This document shows, one piece after another, positions 28,154-40,130 of a stretch of 64,000 nucleotides of DNA. The DNA is taken from positions 186,001-250,000 of the forward strand of contig NZ_LAXJ01000003.1 of the NCBI RefSeq assembly GCF_001441615.1. The letters are read 5' to 3'. How positions within the stretch are numbered: position 1 is the stretch's first letter; each line of letters opens with the position of its first letter. The DNA is from Roseovarius atlanticus (lineage in GTDB: Bacteria > Pseudomonadota > Alphaproteobacteria > Rhodobacterales > Rhodobacteraceae). Both the position numbers and the translations under genes were made by a program. The notes beneath the pieces are model-generated. The model did no database searches. It saw nothing but the letters and a program-made list of their open reading frames with translations, and had not been told where the DNA came from.

Positions 28154-28155
<2 letters not shown>
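27511..28155 (+). CDS. rnhB: Ribonuclease HII
   Basis: A 214-residue RNase HII that removes ribonucleotides from DNA-RNA duplexes. The catalytic motif GVDEVGRGPLAG supplies the first Asp and Glu, LVDGN supplies the second Asp, and the SISAASIVAKIRRDR segment supplies the last. It has GYGWETNAGYGSKSH near the C-terminus, as usual. AGGGG lies just before the ATG. ccrM follows in the same direction after 93 bases, an arrangement I recall from other Rhodobacterales. Confidence 0.95.
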
Positions 28156-29361
<1,206 letters not shown>

Positions 29362-29776
29362 AGGTTTCCCCAGAATTCAAGAACACCGCCGGTGCCTGTG
29401 GCCTGACACATGGCACTCACCTTGCCCCCGCCCCTGTTGGCGGGGGCTTTTTTACGCAAAAGTTTCTTGAGACGGTCGATGCTGCGGGCGCTTTATCCTC
29501 GAATGTAAGGTCTGAGCCCTTATGCAACGCTGGTATCGCGCCCCTGCCGGTTAACAGCCGCGAAGTGGCCCGGCCACCGTCAGCCCCTCCCTTGGGCTGG
29601 CGATTTGGCAAGTCTGGGCGCAACGATCATTCTGGGGATGTAGTTGGCAGGCATAAAGTGCGTCAGAACTGCCGTCGGATCGCCATCCCAGGGGCTGACG
29701 ATCGCCTGCTTCGTGAATGGCAGCTTCGTCCGCATAGCAGACCTTGAACTTCAAGCACCCCGCGCGGTATCAAGGC
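29362..29776. other. Intergenic stretch between ccrM and the polysaccharide region
   Basis: About 415 bases between convergent genes ccrM and rfbA. The left part holds the ccrM terminator. A minus-strand frame at 29551-29754 (67 codons from a TTG) has no recognisable product; I leave it uncalled. A small palindrome, CTTGAA-C-TTCAAG, sits at 29743-29755 near the rfbA end. It marks the border of the polysaccharide region. No repeat or integration site was recognised. Confidence 0.5.
29424..29454 (+). terminator. Rho-independent terminator of ccrM
   Basis: Perfect arms GCCCCCGCC (29424-29432) and GGCGGGGGC (29439-29447) followed by six T, about 60 bases after the ccrM stop. Confidence 0.92.
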
Positions 29777-30643
<867 letters not shown>

Positions 30644-30653
30644 GGGGTGCTTT

Positions 30654-31532
30654 CTAGAGTCCGGAGCGGAACCTGTCCTGGACGTTGTAGAGTTTGACGC
30701 AGCGGTGGAACTGATCCTGCATCGCCTTGGAGTAGTGGCGTTCCAGCATTGCCGTGATCTGCTCGATATACTTGGGCTGAAGCTGCGTGCGCAGCGACCA
30801 GGGCAGTTTCACCAGATCCATGCAAAGCGCTTCGAAGCGGTCGTGGTCCATGTTCAGATCGACGGCGAAGATATTGCCGTGATTGGCGATGGAGCGGATC
30901 CGCTTGTCGTCGGGGAACTGGTCGAACAGGTATTTGGGGCCGATGCCGAACATGACCTCCTGCAACTGGAACAAGCGCAGGTCGTGATGCACCATCAGTT
31001 TCGGACCGGACATGCGGGGGTAGAGCGCCATCATGTCGACCATCGGCCAGGGATGCTGGTGATTGGCGTCGATGAACGCCATGTCGAAGCTGCCCTCGAC
31101 CTCGTGAATGTCGAGCGCGGTTCGGAACTTGATCAACTCGACATCAAGGCCTTTTCCGTCGAAGATTTCCGGCACGAGAAAGCCGTTGGGTTTGGACGTG
31201 TCGCCGAAGAACGTGTCGTCGTGATCCAGAGAGACGAGCCGCTTGCCGCCATGGGCGGCCATGAACCGCGCGATGAAACCGGTGGAGATGCCCGATGCCA
31301 TGCCGATCTCGACAAAGCTTTCGGGACGGTGCTCGGCGATCAGCGATTGGATGAAGTCGATCTCGTCGGGGGCAACGGTGCCGTAGCCCGGCTTGCTGAG
31401 CCGCTGGCAGATCGACTGGATCTCGGCGAGCGCGGCCGGACCCGACCCTGCGGTACCTGTGGGGTCAGCCGGCGTGTTCGCGGCCGTGTCGTCGGGAGCG
31501 CCTTTGCGGCCTTTGCCGAACAATCCAAGCAT
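30654..31532 (-). CDS. Class I SAM-dependent methyltransferase
   Basis: A 292-residue protein. [20 protein letters not shown] near residue 75 is the SAM-binding glycine loop, and [13 protein letters not shown] near residue 155 matches the Methyltransf_24 type used for O-methylation of sugars and other small molecules. The first 35 residues are low complexity ([16 protein letters not shown]). Lying between rfbD and rfbA, it probably methylates a sugar of the surface polysaccharide, possibly rhamnose; that is inference from position. Confidence 0.83.
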   Translation of the reverse strand: MLGLFGKGRKGAPDDTAANTPADPTGTAGSGPAALAEIQSICQRLSKPGYGTVAPDEIDFIQSLIAEHRPESFVEIGMASGISTGFIARFMAAHGGKRLVSLDHDDTFFGDTSKPNGFLVPEIFDGKGLDVELIKFRTALDIHEVEGSFDMAFIDANHQHPWPMVDMMALYPRMSGPKLMVHHDLRLFQLQEVMFGIGPKYLFDQFPDDKRIRSIANHGNIFAVDLNMDHDRFEALCMDLVKLPWSLRTQLQPKYIEQITAMLERHYSKAMQDQFHRCVKLYNVQDRFRSGL

Positions 31533-31533
31533 A

Positions 31534-32385
31534 TCAAGGCTCCTTCAGGGCTTTCAGAATGTCGTCGAGCCCCGAGCGCCAATCGGGCTGGGACAGGCCG
31601 AACACCTCAAGGGTTTTGCGGCAATCGAGCCGGGAATTCAATGGCCGTGCCGCAGGCGTGGGGTAATCGGTGGTCGGGATGTCGGCCACGGTGCAGTCGA
31701 GCCCGGCCCTGTCAAAGATGGCACGGGCGAAGTCGGCCCAGCTGACGGCGGGTGTGGCAGAGAAATGATAGGTGCCCGAGGCTGCGGGGTCGCGGCAGAG
31801 CACGTCGCCGATGTGCAGGCACGCGGCGGCGATGTCGCGGGCGGGCGTCGGCCCGCCGACCTGGTCGGCGACGATGGTCAACGCGTCACGTTCGGCCCCG
31901 AGCCGCAGCATCGTCTTGATGAAGTTCGTCCCGTGCGCCGAGACCACCCAGGACGTGCGCAGGATGGCGTGGACGCCGCCGGCGGCGCGCACTGCCTCTT
32001 CGCCTGCAAGCTTGGTGCGACCATAGGCGTTTTGCGGGCGAACCGCGTCGGACGGAGCCCACGGGCGGGTGCCGCTGCCATCGAAGACATAGTCGGTTGA
32101 GATGTGGACGAAAGGCGCGCCCAAATGCGCTGCGGCTTCGGCCATGCGGCCGGGCGCGACACCGTTGATGGTGTGCGCCAACGTCTCTTCCTCTTCGGCG
32201 CGGTCCACGGCGGTGTAGGCGGCGGCATTGATAACGAGATCGGGGCGATGCGCCTCGATGGCCGCGGCGCAGGACTCGGGATCGGCAAGGTCGGCCTGAT
32301 CGCGTCCGAGGAAGATGGCGTCGGGGCTAGCCAGCCGCAATTCAGTTGCAACCTGGCCTGTGGTTCCGAATACGAGTGTGGTCAT
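31534..32385 (-). CDS. rfbD: dTDP-4-dehydrorhamnose reductase
   Basis: A 283-residue RmlD, the last step to dTDP-L-rhamnose. It is a short-chain dehydrogenase: cofactor loop GTTGQVATEL, NAAAYTAVDRAEEE, FVHISTDYVFDG, and the catalytic tyrosine-lysine pair in YGRTKLAGE. The ATG overlaps the stop of the sulfotransferase gene upstream (ATGA) and the stop is one base before the methyltransferase start. The whole minus-strand block is tightly packed. Confidence 0.95.
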   Translation of the reverse strand: MTTLVFGTTGQVATELRLASPDAIFLGRDQADLADPESCAAAIEAHRPDLVINAAAYTAVDRAEEEETLAHTINGVAPGRMAEAAAHLGAPFVHISTDYVFDGSGTRPWAPSDAVRPQNAYGRTKLAGEEAVRAAGGVHAILRTSWVVSAHGTNFIKTMLRLGAERDALTIVADQVGGPTPARDIAAACLHIGDVLCRDPAASGTYHFSATPAVSWADFARAIFDRAGLDCTVADIPTTDYPTPAARPLNSRLDCRKTLEVFGLSQPDWRSGLDDILKALKEP

Positions 32386-33047
32386 GTGTCCTTCTTCGTG
32401 TCGTCGGGGTCGATAGGGTAATCGAAGCGGGCGTAGTCATCGGCATAGATCTCGGCCACGCGGGCCATCACCTTGCGCGACAGCGGCACCCCTGGCTGGG
32501 CGTCGGGCAACCGGTCGGCCAAGCGATTTGCCGTGCCGATCTCGCGCGGCCCGTCATCGGTGCCGGCCTGCCGGTCCAACCAGGCAACCACGGCGTCGAG
32601 CCCGTCCTCGATCCGAAAGACGGTGGCGTTGGCCGGCACGGTCTCGACCATGGGTCGCAGGTGGCGGTGCAGGGCGTAAGGGGCCAGTGCAAGGCTGCGC
32701 GGCAGCGTTTCGATCCAGCGGTGAAACGGCATCGCCGCGGGCAGAGACCTTTCGACCTCGCGTTGGAACAGGAACGCCGAGCGCAAGCGGAGAAGCGGGT
32801 GGCGCACGGTGGCGAAAACGGCGTCGAAAAGCGTGTCGGGCAAAAGGTCGCGCCGCACGGTTTCGGGCATGTGCTGAGGTGGAGACAGCGACCATGCGTC
32901 GCCGTCGCTGCGCGCGGCATATGTGCCGTCATGCATCCCCAGCGCACCGAAGCGGTCGATCATGTAGCGTTCCACCGCCGTGCCCGCGCATTTGGGCACA
33001 TGCGCGAAGTAAAGAAACTTTCCGTTGGGCAGGCGGGCTATTGGCAT
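32382..33047 (-). CDS. Sulfotransferase family protein
   Basis: A 221-residue carbohydrate sulfotransferase-like protein. The 5'-phosphosulfate loop is FAHVPKCAGTAVERYM near residue 15, and the 3'-phosphate segment is FATVRHPLLRLRSAF near residue 80. It is inserted between rfbB and rfbD, so its acceptor is probably the rhamnose-containing polysaccharide. A 153-base gap separates it from rfbB; the short C-terminus ends in charged residues. Confidence 0.83.
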   Translation of the reverse strand: MPIARLPNGKFLYFAHVPKCAGTAVERYMIDRFGALGMHDGTYAARSDGDAWSLSPPQHMPETVRRDLLPDTLFDAVFATVRHPLLRLRSAFLFQREVERSLPAAMPFHRWIETLPRSLALAPYALHRHLRPMVETVPANATVFRIEDGLDAVVAWLDRQAGTDDGPREIGTANRLADRLPDAQPGVPLSRKVMARVAEIYADDYARFDYPIDPDDTKKDT

Positions 33048-33200
33048 GGCTTTTCAAACTAGCTTTCGAGGCTTGAAGGCCTAAAGATGAGCGGCGGAGT
33101 TAGGGCGTGCCTGCCCATGCTGGAGTAGATTTACGCGGGGGCAGCGCATAGAACGGTTCGTTGGATTTTCTGTAGCGGATCGCGAATTTCCGTGATGCAC

Positions 33201-34244
33201 TCATTTTGCGGACCCGAGCCTTTGGCCCACACCGTCGCGGTCCTGCAATGCCCGCCACCAAGGCTCGTTGTCGAGATACCACTGCACGGTCCGTTCCAGA
33301 CCTTCCTCGACGGTGACAGACGGGCGCCAGCCTAGTTCCTGCCGGATGCGCGTTGGGTCGATGGCATAGCGGGCGTCATGGCCCGGGCGATCGGTGACGA
33401 AGGTGATCTGATCGGAATAAGTGCCGCTTTCCTTGGGGCGCTTGCCGTCGAGAATAGTGCAGAGGGTTTGCACCAGTTCGAGGTTCGTGCGCTCGTTCTC
33501 GCCGCCGATGTTGTAGCTTTCGCCGACGGCGCCTTTCTGCAGCACGGTCAGCAGGGCGTCGGCGTGATCCTCGACATAAAGCCAGTCGCGCACGTTGGAG
33601 CCGTCGCCGTAGATCGGCAGGGGCTTTCCGGCCAGCGCGTTGAGGATGATGACCGGGATCAGCTTTTCGGGAAAGTGGTAGGGGCCGTAGTTGTTCGAAC
33701 AATTGGTCAGCACCACCGGCAGGCCGTAGGTTTCGTGCCACGCGCGCACCAGGTGGTCCGAGGCCGCCTTGGAGGCCGAATAGGGCGAGCGCGGGTCATA
33801 GGGCGTGGTTTCGGTGAACATCCCCGTGGGCCCCAGCGAGCCGAACACCTCGTCCGTCGAGATGTGGTGAAAGCGGAAGGTTTCGGGCCGACCGTTCGCA
33901 TCCCAATAGTCGCGGGCGGCTTCGAGCAGGGTGTAGGTGCCCATGACGTTGGTGTCGATAAAGGCGCCGGGGCCGTCGATGGAACGATCGACATGCGATT
34001 CGGCGGCCAGGTGCATGATGGCATCGGGCCGGTACCGCGCCAGCGTTGCATCGAGCGCGGATCGGTCGCGGATATCGGCCTGCACGAAGCTGTAACCCGG
34101 ATCGCCGGCCACGTCGGCGACGTTGTCGAGGCAGGCCGCATAGGTCAGTGCGTCCAGGTTTACCACCGCGTGACCTCGTGTAATCGCGAGGCGCACGACC
34201 GCCGAGCCGATGAAGCCGGCACCGCCTGTCACCAAGAGCTTCAT
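33201..34244 (-). CDS. rfbB: dTDP-glucose 4,6-dehydratase
   Basis: A 347-residue RmlB, second step of dTDP-L-rhamnose synthesis. The NAD loop is [30 protein letters not shown] and the catalytic [15 protein letters not shown] are present, along with [14 protein letters not shown]. The start at 34244 overlaps the rfbC stop (ATGA). The open frame continues upstream through rfbC in another frame and is not used. Confidence 0.96.
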   Translation of the reverse strand: MKLLVTGGAGFIGSAVVRLAITRGHAVVNLDALTYAACLDNVADVAGDPGYSFVQADIRDRSALDATLARYRPDAIMHLAAESHVDRSIDGPGAFIDTNVMGTYTLLEAARDYWDANGRPETFRFHHISTDEVFGSLGPTGMFTETTPYDPRSPYSASKAASDHLVRAWHETYGLPVVLTNCSNNYGPYHFPEKLIPVIILNALAGKPLPIYGDGSNVRDWLYVEDHADALLTVLQKGAVGESYNIGGENERTNLELVQTLCTILDGKRPKESGTYSDQITFVTDRPGHDARYAIDPTRIRQELGWRPSVTVEEGLERTVQWYLDNEPWWRALQDRDGVGQRLGSAK

Positions 34245-34807
34245 TTCGGGCCTTCCCAGGTGAAGGGGCTGTCGAAATTGGCGAGAAGGGGGGCGGCGGC
34301 GTCCTTGTCGGACAGCACGGCGTCGCCCGAAAGGTTCCAGTCGATGCCGATATCGGGATCGTCGAAGCGCACCGCGCCGTCGCAGTCCGGCGCGTAGTAA
34401 TCGCTGCACTTGTAGACGATCTCGGTGTCGGGGTCGCGGGTGGCGAACCCGTGCAGGAAGCCCTCGGGGACCAGCAGTTGCAGGCCGTTTTCGAAACTCA
34501 GCTCATAGCCGACCCACTGGCCGTATGTCGGGCTACCCTTGCGGATGTCCACGGCGACATCGAAGAGCCGTCCGCGACCACAGCGCACCAGCTTGGCCTG
34601 GGCATGGGGCGGCGACTGGAAATGCAAGCCGCGCACGGTGTCGGTCTGTGCGGACAACGAATGGTTGTCCTGAACGAAGTCTATTTCGATCCCGTGCGCG
34701 GCAAGTGTCTTGCGGTTCCAGCTTTCGCTGAAAAAGCCGCGCGTGTCGCCGAAGCGAGGCGGTTCGAGCAGCAATACGCCGGGCAGAGCGGTCTTGGTGA
34801 CTTTCAC
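34241..34807 (-). CDS. rfbC: dTDP-4-dehydrorhamnose 3,5-epimerase
   Basis: A 188-residue RmlC cupin, the third step of dTDP-L-rhamnose synthesis. [16 protein letters not shown] carries the catalytic histidine region; [18 protein letters not shown] is the second cupin part. The start is GTG at 34807 with AAGGAA six bases upstream. The longer ATG frame lacks a ribosome binding site. It is the first gene of the rhamnose block. Confidence 0.95.
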   Translation of the reverse strand: MKVTKTALPGVLLLEPPRFGDTRGFFSESWNRKTLAAHGIEIDFVQDNHSLSAQTDTVRGLHFQSPPHAQAKLVRCGRGRLFDVAVDIRKGSPTYGQWVGYELSFENGLQLLVPEGFLHGFATRDPDTEIVYKCSDYYAPDCDGAVRFDDPDIGIDWNLSGDAVLSDKDAAAPLLANFDSPFTWEGPK

Positions 34808-34884
34808 TGAAGCTTCCTTGTGACTTTGCCCTGCCCTTAGCAATCGAGGGGGCGGTTGTCACGCAAGAAGCCCGGCGGGTAGTG

Positions 34885-35061
34885 TCAGCCTGTCGGGAAA
34901 CCGCCGGTCTCAGGTTGGGTGTCTGACGATGGATCGGCGGTGCGATGGTTTGGCTCTTCATTGCCGAGGTCGCGAAGAACATCTTGGGCGCTCAGGTTAA
35001 CCGGGGCCAGAATGCGGCCAAGGCCCGGTACATCGACAAGGTGATAGTCAGGATTGCTCAT
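34885..35061 (-). CDS. Small protein following the DUF2793 gene
   Basis: A 58-residue frame, MSNPDYHLVDVPGLGRILAP at its start and ending ETGGFPTG. Three bases separate its ATG from the stop of the DUF2793 gene, and GGAAGG lies six bases upstream, overlapping that stop. It has no membrane segment and the second half is polar. The product is not recognised. The tight coupling and good ribosome binding site are the case for it being a gene; it may partner the DUF2793 protein. Confidence 0.65.
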   Translation of the reverse strand: MSNPDYHLVDVPGLGRILAPVNLSAQDVLRDLGNEEPNHRTADPSSDTQPETGGFPTG

Positions 35062-35064
35062 GGT

Positions 35065-36048
35065 TTACCTTCCGAGTGTTGCCATTGTGAAAAGCCGGTT
35101 GGAGCCGAACCGGTTTTCCAGGTGCATACGCGGCGTGGCGCCGGTCGTGTCGATGGCCAGGTTGATGCTGCCATCGGGACCTGTCGTGCCGGTCAGCGGA
35201 CCCGAATGAAAAGTGATTTTGCCGGCCGGATTCGAGAACATCTCTCCAAAATTCCCTGCGCCGTTCAGAGAGCCGGTGATCGAGAACAGGAAATAGTACC
35301 CCTGCAGGTTCATGCCCAGCCACATCAGGATCCTCGCCGGGCTGGAGAACGGTATGTCGAAACTGTAGGTCGTATCGTCCATGACGAAGACGTCGCGAAA
35401 GAAAAGCTGGCCGCTGGGCACTTGGAGCGCGCCGTTGTCGGCCGAGGCAATCAAAGCGGAACGGAACGTGGTGCCGTCGTTTGAGACCTTGACGGCGAAG
35501 TCGTCGCTGCCGGTGGTGCCCATCTCGGTCCGGCCCGAGAAGCCGGTTTGAAACAGCAGGCTTGCGGTGTCCGAAGCACTGTTCTTGTTGATCTTGAGCT
35601 GGTGGCCGGCGCTGTCATGCGTCAGCAGTGTGGCGTCGGCGGCGACGGCCAGGCGGTTCGTCGTGTCGGCGGATGCGTTGAGACCGAGCTGCGGCAAGGT
35701 TTCGGGCAGCGCGATATCCTGCCACGCGGTGCCATCGAATCGCAGGGTCGCGCCGGTCGAGGTCACGTCGGCCCGCCACCCGGTCCGCGGCGCAAAGAAT
35801 TCCCAAACGCCGTCGGTGAACAGTGCGATGGCATTGTCCTGCCCGGCCCACGCGCTCTGGCCGGTCGGGGCCACGATATAGCGCACGCCGTCGTCCGGGT
35901 TCGAGGGCGGCGTGGCCAGATCGGCGCTCGCGACGCTGAGCTGGGTGACCGCGTCGAGAACGCGCAGCGCCTCGTTGTGAGTGACGTGTTTCTGCGCCTG
36001 AGACGGTTGGATGAGCGGCAGGCCGAGGGTGGGAGAAGTGTCGGACAC
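35065..36048 (-). CDS. DUF2793 domain protein
   Basis: A 327-residue protein. The N-terminal 100 residues (GLPLIQPSQAQKHVTHNEAL, then DGVRYIVAPTG and GVWEFFAPRTGWRAD) match DUF2793 as I know it, a domain found in phage-tail-like and gene-transfer-agent loci and in other roseobacter surface proteins. The rest is threonine/serine-rich, possibly beta-structured (NSASDTASLLFQTGFSGRT), resembling tail-fibre or carbohydrate-binding repeats. The GTG at 36048 is used, with AAAGGA eight bases upstream; an ATG at 36069 is the alternative. No other phage genes are nearby. Confidence 0.8.
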   Translation of the reverse strand: MSDTSPTLGLPLIQPSQAQKHVTHNEALRVLDAVTQLSVASADLATPPSNPDDGVRYIVAPTGQSAWAGQDNAIALFTDGVWEFFAPRTGWRADVTSTGATLRFDGTAWQDIALPETLPQLGLNASADTTNRLAVAADATLLTHDSAGHQLKINKNSASDTASLLFQTGFSGRTEMGTTGSDDFAVKVSNDGTTFRSALIASADNGALQVPSGQLFFRDVFVMDDTTYSFDIPFSSPARILMWLGMNLQGYYFLFSITGSLNGAGNFGEMFSNPAGKITFHSGPLTGTTGPDGSINLAIDTTGATPRMHLENRFGSNRLFTMATLGR

Positions 36049-36320
36049 GTGAACGATCCTTTGTTGCATAAAGCCGCGACGAGAAATGACGCCGGCGCTC
36101 TAACACAGTGTAAAGCGACCGCGCTTTGCCCGAGCGTGGTCGTGCAACACCGGATGTTCGGGGCAGGTGGCCGAGGACAGTTCAATTCAGTGAAAATTGG
36201 CCTGAAAAGCCCGCATTGAGACGCAATCTTACTCTGCATGAGGCCACGCGGGGGTGGTGTTTCTTTCCTTGAGGAAAGGGCGATCCCCGCCTTTTCCGTC
36301 ATGGTGGAACGGAGTGAGGA

Positions 36321-38972
36321 ATGCCGCGCGTCACATTGAACGGCCAAGGGGCGGTCCAGGTTGCTGACAGTGACCTGCTGGTAGGTTTGACGGACCTGGA
36401 GATCGGCATGGAAGGCGGCGACCCGGTGCTCTACGCCGCGGCGCGGGGGGGCGGCGCGTTGAGCCGTTTCATCTTGGGAAATGGGGACGGTCCGGCCAGC
36501 CTGCAGGGCAGCTGGGACATTCCGACAGGCCTGTTGCAGCTGGAGAGCTCGGATATCGCCCTTGTCGACGGGGCGGGTGGCGTCACCGGGGTGATGGTCG
36601 CCGGACTGGCCGATGACGATCTGCGCGGGCGGGTCGATACCGGCCACGGTCTTGGCGGGTCGATGGTCTACGATGCCGGCGCCTTCGATCTTGGTGACAT
36701 CAGCGAGATCGTGATGGCGCCGGACGGTGTGTCCGGCTTGGCGGCGTTGCGCGGCGGGGGGCTGGTGCAGCTGTCATTCGCAGGCAACGGGCAGGTTTCT
36801 GTGCTTGCGCCGGCCGGCCTGGGAGCATTGAGCAGTCACAGAGCCAGCGCGGTGTCCTGGATCGAGGCTGGTGGCACCGATTATGCCGTGGTCACGTATG
36901 CCGGGTCGGATGATGTCGCGCTGCTGCGGGCGGGCAGCAACGGGCGCCTGTCCTTGGTGGATGTCGTGGGACCAGCCGAAGGGGCCTGGATCGACAGGCC
37001 GGGCGCGGTGGTGACACTGACCGCGGCGGACGGCGTCACTTACGCTGTCGTGGCGGCCTCGGGCAGTTCTTCGCTGACGGTGCTGGCGATCGAGGGCAAC
37101 AGGCTGCGCCCCGTGGACCACGCGATCGACAGCCTGGACACCAGGTTTGACGATGCCGACCACCTGGCGGTCGTGGAAATTGCAGGCCAGTCTTTTGTCG
37201 TTGCGGCGGGCAGTGACCGTGGCCTGACAGTGATGTCTCTTCTGCCGGGGGGGCAATTGCTGGAGGTGGCGACGATCCCGGCCAGCCTGGAGACGCCGCT
37301 GAACGGGATTTCGGCGCTGGACGCGGTCGTGGTGGGCGATACGGCTCGCATTTTCGTGGCGACGCAGGGGGCGCCCTATCTGGTGGAGTTCGAGTTCACG
37401 CTGGAGAACGCAGGTCTGACCCTGGCGGGCACTGCCGGGGCGGACCGGCTGACCGGAACGGGCGGCGACGACATGATCGTGGGGGCCGCAGGCGACGATA
37501 CGCTGTCCGGCGGTGCGGGGGACGACGTGATCTCGGACGGGGCCGGAGCCGATATCCTGATCGGAGGCGCCGGTGCGGACATTTTCGTGCTTGGCGCAGA
37601 CGGTCAGATCGACCGGATCAACGACTATCAGTCCGGCACCGATCGGATCGAGTTGCAGGGGCCGCAGCCGGGGCTGGGTGCCGATGATATCCGCGTGGTC
37701 AGCCGCAGCTGGGGTGCCGAACTGCATATCGGGGACGAGATGGTGCGCGTCTACTCTGCGAGCGGTGCATCCTTGTCCCTGTCCGATTTCGCGGGCGGTG
37801 CGGTCGGCATGACCGCCAGCATTTCGACCCGGTTGTCGGATTACCCCGATGACAGCCCGGATTACGGGCCGGAGACCGGCAGCGCCCTCGCGCCAACCTT
37901 GCGTTATCAAAGGCCCTCGTTCGATTTCCCGCAGTTGCCTGAGCCGTTTGTGGCCGTCAGCCCGGCCAGCGCTCAGATGGGCGGCACCGGAAACGACATC
38001 CTGCAAGGCGCCCAGACCGCAAGCCAGATTTCCGGCGGCGGCGGCAATGACCGGATCGTCGGCTACAACGGCGCCGATATTCTGACGGGGGGCGCCGGGT
38101 TCGACACGATCATCGGCCATGGCGGCAACGACACGATTTCTGGCGGTGACCATGCCGACGAGATCGAGGGCCGGGCGGGCGATGACGTCATCACCGGAGG
38201 CGACGGGTACGACAATCTGCGCGGGGATGTCGGCAACGATTCCATATGGGGTGGGCGCGGACCCGACCGGATCTGGGGCGGCGACGGTGATGATTGGATC
38301 GATGCCGGTTTTAACTATGGACCCTCTGTCGACGGGGTCGAAGGCGGTGCAGGCAACGATACGCTCTTTGGAGGTGTCGGGTTCGACCTGTTGATCGGCG
38401 GGGCCGGCGCAGACGCGATAGACGGTGGACTGCACGCCGACAACATATTCGGTGATGACGGCGCGGACATGCTCTATGGAAACGACGGGTTCGATCGGCT
38501 GTTCGGCGGTGCCGGCGACGACCAGCTTTACGGCGGCGCCGGACCCGACACCCATTTCGGTCAGGGCGACAATGACCGGATGTGGGGTGGCTCGGGCAAC
38601 GACCGGTTTTTTGGCGGCACCGGCAACGACTATATTGTCGGCGAAGAGGGCAACGACACCTTAGGCGGAAACGCGGGGTTCGACACGCTGATCGGTGGCG
38701 CGGGCGACGATCTGCTTTACGGTGATTTCAATGCCGATCGCTTTGTTTTCGAGACGGGTCACGGCCACGATACGGTTGTCGGCTTCGACGCCTTGAACGC
38801 GCTGGAGGTCCTGGATTTCAGTGACCTGAACATGTTCTCTGCGACGTCGGACGTCATGGCGCAAGCGGCACAGGTGGGCAACAACGTGATCATTGCCACG
38901 GGCGCGGACAGCTCGATCACGTTGATCGCGGTCAGCTATGGTGACCTTGATGGCACGGACTTCCTGTTCTAG
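36321..38972 (+). CDS. Large RTX protein with beta-propeller-like N-terminus
   Basis: An 883-residue protein with no signal peptide. Residues about 1-370 are repeats of short strands (GDPVLYAAARGGGALSRF, GTDYAVVTYAGSDDVALLR, GQSFVVAAGSDRGLTVM) that suggest a beta-propeller. RTX nonapeptides follow at about 375-420 and again at 550-800. The C-terminus, GDFNADRFVFETGHGHDTVV and DGTDFLF, matches the type I secretion region of the two RTX genes at 58-64 kb. Type I secretion is expected, but no exporter genes are in the window. GGAGTGAGGA precedes the ATG. Confidence 0.9.
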   Translation: MPRVTLNGQGAVQVADSDLLVGLTDLEIGMEGGDPVLYAAARGGGALSRFILGNGDGPASLQGSWDIPTGLLQLESSDIALVDGAGGVTGVMVAGLADDDLRGRVDTGHGLGGSMVYDAGAFDLGDISEIVMAPDGVSGLAALRGGGLVQLSFAGNGQVSVLAPAGLGALSSHRASAVSWIEAGGTDYAVVTYAGSDDVALLRAGSNGRLSLVDVVGPAEGAWIDRPGAVVTLTAADGVTYAVVAASGSSSLTVLAIEGNRLRPVDHAIDSLDTRFDDADHLAVVEIAGQSFVVAAGSDRGLTVMSLLPGGQLLEVATIPASLETPLNGISALDAVVVGDTARIFVATQGAPYLVEFEFTLENAGLTLAGTAGADRLTGTGGDDMIVGAAGDDTLSGGAGDDVISDGAGADILIGGAGADIFVLGADGQIDRINDYQSGTDRIELQGPQPGLGADDIRVVSRSWGAELHIGDEMVRVYSASGASLSLSDFAGGAVGMTASISTRLSDYPDDSPDYGPETGSALAPTLRYQRPSFDFPQLPEPFVAVSPASAQMGGTGNDILQGAQTASQISGGGGNDRIVGYNGADILTGGAGFDTIIGHGGNDTISGGDHADEIEGRAGDDVITGGDGYDNLRGDVGNDSIWGGRGPDRIWGGDGDDWIDAGFNYGPSVDGVEGGAGNDTLFGGVGFDLLIGGAGADAIDGGLHADNIFGDDGADMLYGNDGFDRLFGGAGDDQLYGGAGPDTHFGQGDNDRMWGGSGNDRFFGGTGNDYIVGEEGNDTLGGNAGFDTLIGGAGDDLLYGDFNADRFVFETGHGHDTVVGFDALNALEVLDFSDLNMFSATSDVMAQAAQVGNNVIIATGADSSITLIAVSYGDLDGTDFLF

Positions 38973-38975
38973 GCG

Positions 38976-40130
38976 TCAGGACTGGCCGTCGATCCACTTT
39001 CGGCACTGCACGAGGCTTTGATTGATGACCTGATGCATGTCGAGATACTGGTACGTGCCGCACCGCCCGATAAAGCTGAGCCTGTCATGGCGGGCCGCTT
39101 CGTCGGCGTAGCGGCGGTACACGTCCTGAAAGCGACCGTCGGCGGTTTTGACCGGGTAATACCGCTCGAAATTGTTCTCTTCGTAAGAGCACGGTTCTTC
39201 CAGGGTCACGGTCGTATCTGGCCCCGGATTGACCTCGTGGCAAGGCAGAAGGGCCCAGCGTGTTTCGCGCGTCATGGGGCCATCATCGGTGTAGTTGACC
39301 ACCGCGGTACCGTCGATTTGATCGCGCGGGCGCTTTTGGGTGTGGAACCGTATCGAGCGATATGGCAGTGCGCCGAAGCACTGATCGAAATATTCGTCGA
39401 TCGCCATGGCATTGAAGCACCAGTGCGCATCGGCTTGCATCGCCTTGTCGAAGGGGGTGTCGAGGGCGACCGATATGTTGGGATGATCGAGGATGCTGTG
39501 GAACAGCGCGGTATAACCGTCGCGGGGCAGTACCTGATACGTGTCGTCGGGGAAATAATTACTGGTGTAGTCGTGGCGCAGTGGAATACGGCGGACCACC
39601 GAGGCGTCCATGTCTTCCAGTTCCAGTCCCCACATCTTGCGGGTGTAGGGCCGGAAGAAAAGGTCAGTCAGGGTCGGACCGATGCGGCTGAGAAGATACT
39701 CTGCGGCATTTGCCGGGTTCTCGATCGGCTGGGCGACCGACTCCAGAAGTGCGTTCACCGCGTCGGCGTCGGGAAGCGGCACGTCGTAGAGCATTTCCAG
39801 CGTGCGGCGGTTGACCGGGAGCGGCACCAGACGCCCATCGTCCAGCTGGGCCGTCACGCTGTGGCGGTAGGGCACCATCGCGCCAAAGCGGGAGATCCAG
39901 TCGAAAACCTCCTTGTTCTGCGTGTGAAACAGGTGCGGACCATAGGTGTGGACGCGCACGCCGTTGGCATCGACCGCATCATGCGCGTTACCCGCGATGT
40001 GATCGCGCCGGTCGATGATCTGGACCCGCCAGCCGGCTTCGGCAAGGGTGCGGCCATAGACAGCGCCGGCAAAGCCCGCCCCCACGATCAGGACAGGGCG
40101 GGGCCCGTGAATGGGAGGAGATTGGTTCAA
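38976..40130 (-). CDS. glf: UDP-galactopyranose mutase
   Basis: A 384-residue flavoenzyme that makes UDP-galactofuranose. The FAD motif is LIVGAGFAGAVYGRTLAEAG; GPHLFHTQNKEV, RPYTRKMWGL and FIGRCGTYQYLDMHQVI are typical. The start is a TTG at 40130, which overlaps the preceding stop (TTGA) and has AAGGAA upstream. It implies galactofuranose in the surface polysaccharide. It converges with the RTX gene, with only three bases between stops. Confidence 0.95.
   Translation of the reverse strand: MNQSPPIHGPRPVLIVGAGFAGAVYGRTLAEAGWRVQIIDRRDHIAGNAHDAVDANGVRVHTYGPHLFHTQNKEVFDWISRFGAMVPYRHSVTAQLDDGRLVPLPVNRRTLEMLYDVPLPDADAVNALLESVAQPIENPANAAEYLLSRIGPTLTDLFFRPYTRKMWGLELEDMDASVVRRIPLRHDYTSNYFPDDTYQVLPRDGYTALFHSILDHPNISVALDTPFDKAMQADAHWCFNAMAIDEYFDQCFGALPYRSIRFHTQKRPRDQIDGTAVVNYTDDGPMTRETRWALLPCHEVNPGPDTTVTLEEPCSYEENNFERYYPVKTADGRFQDVYRRYADEAARHDRLSFIGRCGTYQYLDMHQVINQSLVQCRKWIDGQS

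Noticed and set aside
29551-29754. Minus-strand frame of 67 codons downstream of rfbA
   Set aside because: It starts with TTG, has no ribosome binding site and no recognisable product.
35065-36048. Prophage or gene-transfer-agent remnant at the DUF2793 gene
   Set aside because: No capsid, portal, terminase or tail genes are nearby; the surroundings are polysaccharide genes.
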